A stretch of 64,000 nucleotides of DNA, from positions 62,063 to 126,062 of the forward strand of contig NEWR02000018.1 of NCBI GenBank assembly GCA_002869885.2. Reading direction: 5' to 3'. This stretch comes from Nitrospira sp. CG24C. GTDB taxonomy: Bacteria; Nitrospirota; Nitrospiria; Nitrospirales; Nitrospiraceae. Both the position numbers and the translations under genes were made by a program. Shown in pieces: positions 10,583-17,811 of the stretch; position 1 is the first letter of the stretch, and every line of letters begins with the position of its first letter. The notes below the pieces were generated by a model. That model was not told the DNA's origin, searched no databases, and saw only the letters and a program-made list of their open reading frames with translations.

Positions 10583-11323
10583 CTACGCAGGCAACTGTCT
10601 TGAGGCGAGCGTAATCAGCCCGGCTGATGCATCCTGTTCGGCTTGTGCATAGCGTTCCGGCGTCCCGATGTCTGACCAGTACCCTTCACAGTCATACCCG
10701 AGCACCGTTTCCCCCCGTTCAATCGCCGCCACATAGGGATCGATAATCGTCGAGGCCACGCCCTTCGGTACATCTCGCAGAAGCCGTGGACGGAACACAT
10801 GGATCCCGGCAAACATGCGTGGTTGAGTCGGCGCCTGATCCGTGAGTCCACGCCCGGTGATCCGCACGATGCGATTGTCCGAATCCATCTCCATCAGACC
10901 CCACCGTGCCGCCTCAGGGTCTTTGCGCAGAACCAGCGTCGCCACGGCGTCGCGCTGCCGATGAAAATCATACAACGCGCCAAGATCGAGATCCACGAGC
11001 GTATCGCCGTTGAGCACCAACACCGGCTCACCGGAAAAATACTGCTCTGCCTGCTTGAGTCCACCTCCCGTGCCCAAGATCGTCGGCTCGCGCGAATAGA
11101 TGATCCGCAACCCGTACCGCGAGCCGTTGCCGAGCGCTTGCTCGATCATCGGTCCAAGATGATGCAGATTGATCACCACGTCATGGAACCCGTGCCGCTT
11201 CAGCAACAAAAGATTCCACACGATGAGCGGCGTGCCGGCGATGGGAAGGAGCGGCTTCGGGATCGCGTTCGTGAGCGGTCTCAACCGAGTCCCCAAGCCC
11301 GCTGCGAGGATCATGGCCTTCAT
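10583..11323 (-). CDS. murU: N-acetylmuramate-1-phosphate uridylyltransferase-like NTP transferase
   Basis: This is a 246-residue sugar-nucleotide transferase with the signature LAAGLGTRLRPLT at residues 6-18, KPLLPI at about 24-29 and the metal-site VLNGDTLVDLDL. Downstream of an AmgK-like kinase it is most likely MurU, which makes UDP-MurNAc from MurNAc-1-phosphate and so bypasses de novo UDP-MurNAc synthesis. The call rests on the pairing, since the fold alone also fits mannose- or glucose-1-phosphate transferases. The gene follows amgK on the same strand after an 85-bp gap filled with 7-bp-period repeats. Confidence 0.82.
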   Translation of the reverse strand: MKAMILAAGLGTRLRPLTNAIPKPLLPIAGTPLIVWNLLLLKRHGFHDVVINLHHLGPMIEQALGNGSRYGLRIIYSREPTILGTGGGLKQAEQYFSGEPVLVLNGDTLVDLDLGALYDFHRQRDAVATLVLRKDPEAARWGLMEMDSDNRIVRITGRGLTDQAPTQPRMFAGIHVFRPRLLRDVPKGVASTIIDPYVAAIERGETVLGYDCEGYWSDIGTPERYAQAEQDASAGLITLASRQLPA

Positions 11324-11336
11324 GAAGCCTCGTGAG

Positions 11337-11405
11337 AAGTAAGGGGTAAGGGGTAAGGGGTTTCAATCCCCCATCGCCTGACGCCTAACGCCTCACCCCT
11401 CACGG
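11337..11405. repeat. Two 7-bp-period arrays between amgK and murU
   Basis: GGGTAAG-type units occupy 11337-11364, and CGCCTGA/CGCCTAA/CGCCTCA-type units occupy 11375-11405. Both keep a strict 7-bp spacing and lie in the amgK-murU gap. Confidence 0.8.
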
Positions 11406-11408
11406 CAT

Positions 11409-12512
11409 TCATTGCAGTTCCGGCACGTAGGGGGTGAGATGCTTCCGGAGCGTTGCCAACTCTGGGTACTTCTTGAGATTACCTTTGACGTAGTTCAGGA
11501 CACGCGGAATGTCGGCGAGGAAATTGGGATTGCCTTTGACGCGATCGATATAGACGAATCGCCCCGCCGCTTTCAGGTTACGCTGGATGCTCGTGAAATC
11601 GAACAGGCGGCGGAAGGCCTCCCGGTTGGTTCGCACCTCCTGATGCTTGGCCATCCGCTCGAGAAAACGGTCGATCAAGCGGTCGATCAGCGACTCATCG
11701 AGTTCGATATAGGCGTCGCGCAGCAGCGAGGCAAGATCGTACGTCGCCGGCCCCAACAGCGCATCCTGAAAATCGATCACACCCAGCCTCACGCCATCCA
11801 CCATCAGGTTGCGGGAATGATAATCCCGGTGGACGAACACGCGCGGTTGGCCGGCGAGCGACTCGGCGATCTTCTCGAATTCGGCGCGGATAGGCAGGTA
11901 ATCGTCGGCGCACATCGGTTTCCCCTGCCTCGCTACGATCCCATATTCCAGAAAATGGTCGAACTCCCACATGAGGAGCGGCACATCGAAGCTCCGATGG
12001 AACGCGAGACAGTTCTGGTCGGCGAGTGAGGTTGCCTCCGATTGCATCTGCGCGAGGGCATCGACGGCCTGCATATAGCGCGCTTCCACGTCCGCCGCAC
12101 TCGCCTTACGACAGGCTTCCGACAGGGTGAGATCCCCAAAGTCTTCAAGATAGAGCAGCCCTGCCGATTGATCATAGTGATAGAGGCGAGGAACAGAAAC
12201 TCCGGCTTTGGATAAATGGGAGAGAATATTCAGAAACGGCAATTCGGCGACGTGATGAGCCGCCCCGCTGACAGCTTCTTCCGATTGCTTGAAGGCCTCC
12301 GGCTCGGCCAACTGCATGAGAATCATCGAACGAGCAGCGCCCCCGGTCAACTCGATGCGAAAGTACCGGCGGTTGGAAGCATCGCCAGCCAAGGGCGTGA
12401 GTGATTTGAACTGTCCCTGAAGGGGAAGCAGCGCCTCGACTGTGGCTGCCACGAGGGCACGATCCGGCAAGGCCAGCGGCTGTTTCGGCGCAGCAGGATT
12501 CACAGTAGCCAT
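11409..12512 (-). CDS. amgK: AmgK-like N-acetylmuramate/N-acetylglucosamine anomeric kinase
   Basis: This is a 367-residue aminoglycoside-phosphotransferase-fold kinase. The AmgK hallmark GDASNRRYFRIEL lies near residue 45. The catalytic loop is HRDYHSRNLMV and the metal site is GVIDFQDALLGP. AmgK phosphorylates the anomeric carbon of recycled MurNAc or GlcNAc, and MurU (next gene) then uridylates it. In other Gram-negative bacteria this salvage route lowers dependence on MurA and so fosfomycin sensitivity; that consequence is known for the pathway and only inferred here. The ATG start is the first in frame. The 5' side abuts a dense palindromic-repeat region. Confidence 0.85.
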   Translation of the reverse strand: MATVNPAAPKQPLALPDRALVAATVEALLPLQGQFKSLTPLAGDASNRRYFRIELTGGAARSMILMQLAEPEAFKQSEEAVSGAAHHVAELPFLNILSHLSKAGVSVPRLYHYDQSAGLLYLEDFGDLTLSEACRKASAADVEARYMQAVDALAQMQSEATSLADQNCLAFHRSFDVPLLMWEFDHFLEYGIVARQGKPMCADDYLPIRAEFEKIAESLAGQPRVFVHRDYHSRNLMVDGVRLGVIDFQDALLGPATYDLASLLRDAYIELDESLIDRLIDRFLERMAKHQEVRTNREAFRRLFDFTSIQRNLKAAGRFVYIDRVKGNPNFLADIPRVLNYVKGNLKKYPELATLRKHLTPYVPELQ

Positions 12513-12566
12513 AGGCTGCGCATTATACTGATGCGAGGAAAACTTGTCACTCCGAAGGATGAGAAC

Positions 12567-12868
12567 GGAAGGGTCGTCAGGGCAACTCCCGTGCTCCCGG
12601 AACAGAAGAAGGGATGGAGCCTGATGATCTTCTGTGCTCGCGCAACGCGCGGCTTAAGAAAGCCCTCGTTGGACGCGCGCAGTGGAAGATCAATCAGGCT
12701 GATGATCTTCTGTGCTCGCGCAACGCGCGGCTTAAGAAAGCCCTCGTTGGACGCGCGCAGTGGAAGATCAATCAGCCTCCATCCCTGGAGAGACAACGAG
12801 CGAGCTTGGAGGGATCATCTGTAATCTCGCTCGATGGCCGCAGTGGGAGTCACCCTAACGGCCCTTCC
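12567..12868. repeat. B-type palindromic module with A-type modules inside its loop
   Basis: The outer arms 12567-12590 and 12845-12868 are reverse complements at about 20 of 24 positions. Next to them lie the split halves of a shared core (GTGCTCCCGGAAC on the left, CTCGCTCGATGGCCGCA on the right). Between the halves sits an A-type palindrome whose arms are GGGATGGAGCCTGATGATC and GATCAATCAGCCTCCATCCC, itself tandemly duplicated. No credible gene is present; open frames here are translations of the repeat. Confidence 0.8.
12621..12776. repeat. 78-bp tandem duplication of an A-type core hairpin
   Basis: Two copies, 12621-12698 and 12699-12776, are identical except for the last base. Each holds the A arm, both core halves and a GGCTTAAGAAAGCC inner hairpin. 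Near-identity implies a recent duplication. Confidence 0.9.
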
Positions 12869-12889
12869 AATGGGATAGAAAGGAAAAGA

Positions 12890-13048
12890 CAAAGCAACTA
12901 TGCGCACAGGAAAGGGCAGCCTCGGCCACTCCCCTAAAGAGAGGTCAAGACTCGGAAGGGCACCCACATTGGTCCTGTGCTCCCGGAACGCGCGCCCTCA
13001 GAAGGGCCTCGTTCGACGGCCGCACTTAGACCACGTGGGCGCCCGTCC
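12890..13048. repeat. Half C-type module followed by a complete D-type module
   Basis: 12890-12935 matches only the right half of the C-type module seen at 45891-45984 (AAGGGCAGCCTCGGCCACTC). 12954-13048 is a second D-type copy, with the same core as 8941-9042; its arms start GGAAGGGCACCCACATTGG and close with CCACGTGGGCGCCCGTCC. The remaining 139 bp to the DUF2283 gene hold nothing else I recognise. Confidence 0.75.
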
Positions 13049-13187
13049 TGACGAGACAAAACAAGAGAGCTTGGAAGGATCAATTAGAGATAGGTGCCAG
13101 TCGCTCGATACGCGCTGGTGAGGATCACCCCCATGGCGAGAGTGCGAGTAGGCGGAGGACCATGGCTTTCAGATGCCGCTGACGGAG

Positions 13188-13400
13188 TTACTCACCAGCG
13201 ACAAGTTCAGCGTCCAACGGATGGTCTTTGCGAAATCGACTGACACCCAGCACGCTGAACCCCAGCACATGCCCCTGTTCATCGACCCGCTCCATGAGCG
13301 CGTCATGTGCCGTGGCCCGCATGAAACCTGGCGCTTCACGAAACTGAACTTCAAGATAATCCGCCTCGGGATCAAACCAGACCTTTACTTTTTCGGCCAT
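13188..13400 (-). CDS. DUF2283 family small protein
   Basis: This 70-residue protein has the DUF2283 layout: VKVWFDPEADYLEVQF at the N-terminus, then a central segment and …GHVLGFSVLGVSRF. The function of the family is not established. Members are often encoded beside small putative toxins. Here it overlaps the end of the upstream nuclease-like gene by 16 bp, so the two are probably cotranslated. Both are flanked by palindromic modules. Confidence 0.75.
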   Translation of the reverse strand: MAEKVKVWFDPEADYLEVQFREAPGFMRATAHDALMERVDEQGHVLGFSVLGVSRFRKDHPLDAELVAGE

Positions 13401-13696
13401 AATGATTCTCCCGGCTTCAGTTGATCGGTTAAATAGGCCGTCACCACAAACGCGTCATCGGGAGGGTACTTTACCACGACACAGAGCCATTTCCCACCAA
13501 CACGCGTCCTTGCGTAATACTCGTAAAATAGCTGCACGGTCTCATCGGAACGAGAGACGCGCACCTCTGCGGGAGCCTGCAAGACCCGGCTGATCTCTTC
13601 TTCCATTCCAGCCAATTCGAGATGCTGAAGAATATGAGCGAGCCGTTCATCCGTTAACCGAACCGAACGCCCAAAACAATCCCGAATAGATTTCAT
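13385..13696 (-). CDS. Small RelE/barnase-like (PBECR-type) putative nuclease
   Basis: The 103-residue protein begins MKSIRDCFGRSVRLTDERL, followed by AHILQHLEL, and has a central SRSDETVQLFYEYYART and a C-terminal KWLCVVVKYPPDDAFVVTAY. This strand order with conserved basic and aromatic positions resembles small phage-associated nuclease-fold proteins usually found next to DUF2283 or HTH partners. I recognise the pattern from memory only, so the nuclease call is tentative. The overlap with the downstream DUF2283 gene and its isolation among repeats suggest a two-gene toxin-antitoxin-like unit. Confidence 0.6.
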   Translation of the reverse strand: MKSIRDCFGRSVRLTDERLAHILQHLELAGMEEEISRVLQAPAEVRVSRSDETVQLFYEYYARTRVGGKWLCVVVKYPPDDAFVVTAYLTDQLKPGESLWPKK

Positions 13697-13807
13697 GACA
13701 CTCCTTGGGCATTCAGGGAGAACTGGACTCGCAGAAGTCGCCGGTCAAGGAACAGTTCGCGCAGGATACATCGGGATGGGTCGTTTGGGAAGCGTCAGTT
13801 AGCGGGT

Positions 13808-14003
13808 GGGATGGTCGCCTGATTGTCCTCCTGCTCGTGGAACAGAAGAAGAAATGGAGCCTGATGATCTTCTATGCTCGCGCAACGCGCGGCCTCAGAA
13901 GGGGACGGCGAGGTAACTGGCATGGTCTCTGTGCTCGCAGAGCCCCCACGATAAAGCAGTGGTCGCTCGATGCGCGCAGCGGAGTCGCCCTGACGGCCCT
14001 TCC
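13808..14003. repeat. Second B-type module, degenerate, with partial A-type insert
   Basis: The right arm 13981-14003 and the following AATGGGATAGA match the B-type right end at 12845-12880. The left arm 13808-13831 is more diverged. After CTCGTGGAACAGAAGAAG comes an A arm and left core (GCTCGCGCAACGCGCGGCC), but the A right half is missing. A different hairpin containing GCTCGCAGAGCCCCCACGAT (shared with 8914-8931) takes its place. 14004-14191 holds nothing recognised. Confidence 0.65.
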
Positions 14004-14191
14004 AATGGGATAGAGAGTAGAAGGCTAAGAAACTATTCTCGCAGTGAAGAACAGTCTGCGAGGGCGCGAGGTACAAGGTCAAGCAATGACCCCAAAATTT
14101 CGCCCTGGCGCATGGAAAAATCCAAGATGGCAACACCGGCCAATCGGCCACTGGATTGGGCTATAGAGAATACCGTGGAGACCGTGGAAAA

Positions 14192-14773
14192 TTAAAAGAG
14201 TCTTTCAACGAGTGGTTTAACGGTGTTCCAGATACTAAGTAGCCCAGAGGATACGCGGATGATGCGCTCGAAACCTTCGAGGATCGACGTGCCGATTGCG
14301 GGCTGGCGTTTGTCCTTTGGCAAGGCAGCTTGATTTGCGATGTAAGACAAATGCTCGACAGCTGCTGTCCTCTGTTCGGGTGGGAGTTCGGATGACGCAA
14401 GGACCGCCTCGGTGAGTTTTTGGAGGGCACTAGCGAGATCGGGGGACCCAGCATTTTGAATGTTATCCAGCGCCACATTCAGGTTTTTGATCTGTCCCGT
14501 GTTGATGGTGCCGATCACGCTGTTATCAACTCTTATATTGTGGTTTGTCACTGGACCCGTATGTATTGTGGGTTGTGGAATTATGTAGACTGGCGGAGTA
14601 CCAGAGAGCCCAGCAATGTAATCCATTTGCTCAGTTAGATAGTTGAGTTCAGCGGCATTGTGTGCAAATTCTCCGGCTGCAATTTGTTGGACCTTCCAGT
14701 TGCAGTCTATGCAGAGGAGCACGCCGTTGGAGGCCTTGTAAAAGGCCGGTCTGCCACACTGACCACAGTTCAT
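14192..14773 (-). CDS. Zinc-ribbon protein of unknown function
   Basis: The 193-residue protein starts with a four-cysteine ribbon (Cys3, Cys6, Cys21, Cys24: NCGQCGRP … LLCIDC). A stretch rich in Asn, Thr and Ile follows (about residues 70-105, including VDNSVIGTINTGQIKNLNV) and looks like short beta-strands. The C-terminal helical half ends in an amphipathic or hydrophobic tail. It lies 170 bp downstream of the nuclease-helicase gene on the same strand and looks lower in GC than its neighbours, which suggests horizontal acquisition with it. No function can be assigned; a role accessory to the helicase is only inferred from position. Confidence 0.7.
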   Translation of the reverse strand: MNCGQCGRPAFYKASNGVLLCIDCNWKVQQIAAGEFAHNAAELNYLTEQMDYIAGLSGTPPVYIIPQPTIHTGPVTNHNIRVDNSVIGTINTGQIKNLNVALDNIQNAGSPDLASALQKLTEAVLASSELPPEQRTAAVEHLSYIANQAALPKDKRQPAIGTSILEGFERIIRVSSGLLSIWNTVKPLVERLF

Positions 14774-14943
14774 TGTGAACTCTCAGTTTTGGGACATGAT
14801 AGCAGTAATGAATATTGGACGCGAGGCGGGCTGGTTTGGTCGCATAGTCTGCGGCCCACAAGCCTTTCTCAAACTCAGGCACGTTGTTTTGCGCTCGCCT
14901 CGCTCAAGAGGATTAAGGCCTCCTCGGTGCTGAACCCACCCCT

Positions 14944-17394
14944 TCACGTCGAAGGCTCTTTACTGTGAGGGTCTGCCTTCCTCATTGCCTGCCGAGTCCA
15001 TTTGGGTCCAAGTCCCTCCAATCGGCGTTGATGATCCGGACTCAGCCGCCCTGCCTGTTGCTTTCTCCGCAGCCTGTCCACCCACTGTCCCAGCGCGGGG
15101 TTTTCAGACCAGCGTCGTGGGACATTGCAGTGACCATGATGGGCCTTGTACTGCACCAGCGCCGCAAACTGTGCATCCCAGGCCGCTTCACCTATATCCC
15201 ACACAAAGTTTAACTCTGCCAACCGCCGCTGGTGATCCGGACTCATTCGCCCTGCCTTGTACTTTCTCCGCTGCCTGGTCACCCACCCTCCCAGCGCTAG
15301 GTTTTCAGGCCAGTCTGTTGGGACATTGCAGTCACCGTACTGGGCCTTGTAAGCCACCAACTCCCCGAATCGTTCATCCCAATTACTACCGATATGGTCG
15401 ATGACCCGCGTCGTGATGGCGTGACGCAACACATCGAGTGACACGCTCGGCCCAATGACCTCAAGTCTGCCTCCAATATCCTGGTCGTTGAACCCCTTGG
15501 TGCGCCCGCGCTCCTCTTGCATGTGCCTGATAATCTCGGCCAGCACCTCATCGTGCTCTTGCAACGCTTGGAGGACTGCCCACACTTCGTCGAATGCGGC
15601 ACGAGCCACTGCCTCCTCGATCGTTTCTCCCTCGACTTGCTCAAGGAACAGTGGCACGAGCACATAGCCTGTCGTCTTTTGTGTGGCGGGATTCCTCCGC
15701 ATGGCGCGTCCCGTAGCTTGCACAATATCCACGAGGCTCCGTTTGGGCGTGAGGAACGCGACCATATCCACCGCAGGCACATCGACCCCTTCCGTCAGGC
15801 AACGGGCGTTGGAGACCAGCGTTCGCTCGCCGTCGGTAAACGCCTGCATAATGGGGTTTCGCTTTCCGCTCGCCATCGTCCCGTTCACATGGAACGACTG
15901 CAAGGTGGGTACGTGTGCTTCGATGCCTTCTGGCCCGTGTGCCGTAAATGAGGCGGCGGCGGCCACTGACCGATGGAATGTGATCGCCTTGGCGATGTGA
16001 TACCGCTCACACGCATCCTTGATCGCCAGTTGGTTGGCAACTTGCCTCGCCTTCACTTCATCGTGCTCGACCTTCACCGCGCCGCGCCGGAGCAGTTCAT
16101 CGTTGACCATGGCGTTCGTCACCACGGAAATCAGCACCTTGTACCCGCAGATCATCTTTTCGTGCACGGCCTGGGCAAACGACAACCGATACGCCACAGG
16201 GCCGTAGACATCTGGCACATCCATGGAATAGACGAGCGCAGCCTCGCCTTCCTTGTCCCGTTTGTGGATATCGTAGTGGCGGGGTGTGGCGGTCATACAG
16301 AGTCGCTTCGCGATTGGCAGGTTGGCGTCTTGCAGCGCGAAACTAAACGGCTTTCCTTCACGACCAGCAGTCTTGTGCGCCTCATCCAAGATGCCGAAGT
16401 CAAACCGCGTGTTCTCGGTCATTCCCTCAGCAACGACACGCGCCGACTGGTAGGTGGAAAAGATCACCTTCACCCCCTCGGTCTGCCGATCAAGAAACGT
16501 TCGGACTTCCTCGCGCTTGGTGGTGACGGGGAAATCGACATCGGCTTGGTGTAGAAGGAGCGTATCCTCTGCGCGGCTGGTGACGGTGGGATCGGAACAG
16601 ACACAGAGAAACGATGGATTTTCCCAGCGCGTCTCTTTCAACCATTCGTGAAGGGTTTGGCTCATCAGAGCGAGGGAGGGCACGAGGACCAGAACCTTCT
16701 GGCTGCCGAGCTGCTCCGCAGCCCACAGCGCCACCAACGTCTTGCCGGTACCGCAGGGCATCAGGAGCGTGGCCCGATCGTGCTCTGTGAGCGTCGTGAA
16801 AATGGCGTCGAGGGCCTCTTGTTGGCGAAGTAGCGGCGTTTTCCGTGTGTGCTCGACAATCGCTCCAGCCAGCCAGCTTCGAATTGCCTCAAAGTCCTCA
16901 GGCTTCAGCCGGTCGAGATCGATACCGCGTATGGCGTAGAACCCTCGCCGATCACTCAGGACTGAGGAGAGTTCATCGCAGTTCGTAATGACCACCCGCT
17001 CGGCGATCTGATCGGTGAGGCCCATGAAGGTGGAGAGTTCATCCCAGGTGAGGGACGGGCGGTCCGTTCGGAACTTGGCTTGATAGGCGTGGTAGTCGCC
17101 GAGGTGTGTTTCAAACACCCCATCGACACCTACCTCGCGCTGCGCGAGCGCGAATCGGTCTTTGATCGCTAACGGGATTGCCGAGAACGGCCAGACAGTT
17201 TTGGCCTGATGGAGAGGTTGGGTCGAGAAGTAGGCTTCGACAAACACTTCGAAGGCGTCGCCGCGCTCTTGTTTTGTGGGGAGGTCTGCGATGCGCTGTT
17301 CGAGGTCGGTGAATCGTGCGATGCCGTCGAACAGTTTGCGCTGGAGATACAGACCCGCTTTGGGATGTTTGGGGGGCTGTGAGGTGGTACTCAT
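14944..17394 (-). CDS. Mrr-like nuclease / superfamily 2 helicase fusion with helicase-associated repeats
   Basis: This is an 816-residue fusion. The N-terminal part (about residues 40-170) has a restriction-endonuclease-fold signature, VGVDGVF … YQAKFR, that is the Asp and Gln-x-Lys of Mrr-type nucleases. The SF2 motor follows: Walker A MPCGTGKT near residue 215, motif II LDEAHKTAGREG near 335 and an ATGRAMRR motif VI near 585. The C-terminus carries two helicase-associated repeats, each with LV(A/Q)YKAxxGxCNVP and a later LGxWVxRxRRK. Such proteins resemble the motor-nuclease subunits of restriction or phage-defence systems. No methyltransferase or specificity subunit is nearby. The likely partner is the zinc-ribbon gene downstream. 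A defence role is inferred. Confidence 0.85.
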   Translation of the reverse strand: MSTTSQPPKHPKAGLYLQRKLFDGIARFTDLEQRIADLPTKQERGDAFEVFVEAYFSTQPLHQAKTVWPFSAIPLAIKDRFALAQREVGVDGVFETHLGDYHAYQAKFRTDRPSLTWDELSTFMGLTDQIAERVVITNCDELSSVLSDRRGFYAIRGIDLDRLKPEDFEAIRSWLAGAIVEHTRKTPLLRQQEALDAIFTTLTEHDRATLLMPCGTGKTLVALWAAEQLGSQKVLVLVPSLALMSQTLHEWLKETRWENPSFLCVCSDPTVTSRAEDTLLLHQADVDFPVTTKREEVRTFLDRQTEGVKVIFSTYQSARVVAEGMTENTRFDFGILDEAHKTAGREGKPFSFALQDANLPIAKRLCMTATPRHYDIHKRDKEGEAALVYSMDVPDVYGPVAYRLSFAQAVHEKMICGYKVLISVVTNAMVNDELLRRGAVKVEHDEVKARQVANQLAIKDACERYHIAKAITFHRSVAAAASFTAHGPEGIEAHVPTLQSFHVNGTMASGKRNPIMQAFTDGERTLVSNARCLTEGVDVPAVDMVAFLTPKRSLVDIVQATGRAMRRNPATQKTTGYVLVPLFLEQVEGETIEEAVARAAFDEVWAVLQALQEHDEVLAEIIRHMQEERGRTKGFNDQDIGGRLEVIGPSVSLDVLRHAITTRVIDHIGSNWDERFGELVAYKAQYGDCNVPTDWPENLALGGWVTRQRRKYKAGRMSPDHQRRLAELNFVWDIGEAAWDAQFAALVQYKAHHGHCNVPRRWSENPALGQWVDRLRRKQQAGRLSPDHQRRLEGLGPKWTRQAMRKADPHSKEPST

Positions 17395-17479
17395 AGGCGG
17401 CTTAGGCGTTTTGAATATGAGGGAATCCCATCACCAAGCTGTTCCCTCCACAGCTGTTGTCCCACTGAAGGATACCTCT

Positions 17480-17700
17480 TTATCCATATGAAATCACCCC
17501 GCCTTCCTACAGGGAGGCCTTTGGGCTTCGCGTACATGACCGGAAAAGCGAGGTATCCGCCGAGGCTGAGATCCCTTCCCCCATTCAGGTGACCGAGTGT
17601 GATCCGCGACGTTCGCCGTAGCGGCGGGGGCCTCACCCGGCGTCCGGAGAAGGAAAGCTGGAACTGACCAAAGAATCACGGTTGGCACAACCGTGACGGA
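17480..17700 (-). ncRNA. Structured leader, possibly a degenerate cobalamin-type riboswitch
   Basis: The 417-bp gap between the helicase and transporter genes contains, in order on the minus strand: a perfect 8-bp hairpin (TCACGGTT … AACCGTGA, 17676-17696), CCGGGTGAG, CCCCGCCGCTACGGCGAACG, CACTCGG followed by GGGGGAAGG, and GAAGCCCAAAGGCCTCCC. The order and partial sequence resemble the conserved pieces of cobalamin riboswitches (CCGGTGA, CCCCGCNACTGT, CACTG…GGGAAGG, AAGCCNGAAGACCTGCC). However, about ten core bases seem missing and several invariant ones differ. It lies about 85-300 bp upstream of the helicase start. It may be decayed, another RNA, or chance. Confidence 0.3.
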
Positions 17701-17811
17701 GGGAATTCCAGAAAGCTTCCGCCCAGCGACGCCCGAGCGGATCGTTCTGGGAGGTCTGGGAGCGAGGCACGAAGGCATCTCAGAAAACGTGAGGGGGCAT
17801 CAGTACGCGCT

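Noticed and set aside
12500-12824. Two open frames on opposite strands translating the 78-bp tandem repeat
   Set aside because: Their repeated peptide sequence is simply the translated palindromic module.
17391-17778. Short minus-strand frames in the gap upstream of the helicase
   Set aside because: They overlap the structured region, lack a ribosome site, and a weak resemblance to formylglycine-generating-enzyme tails did not hold up across frames.
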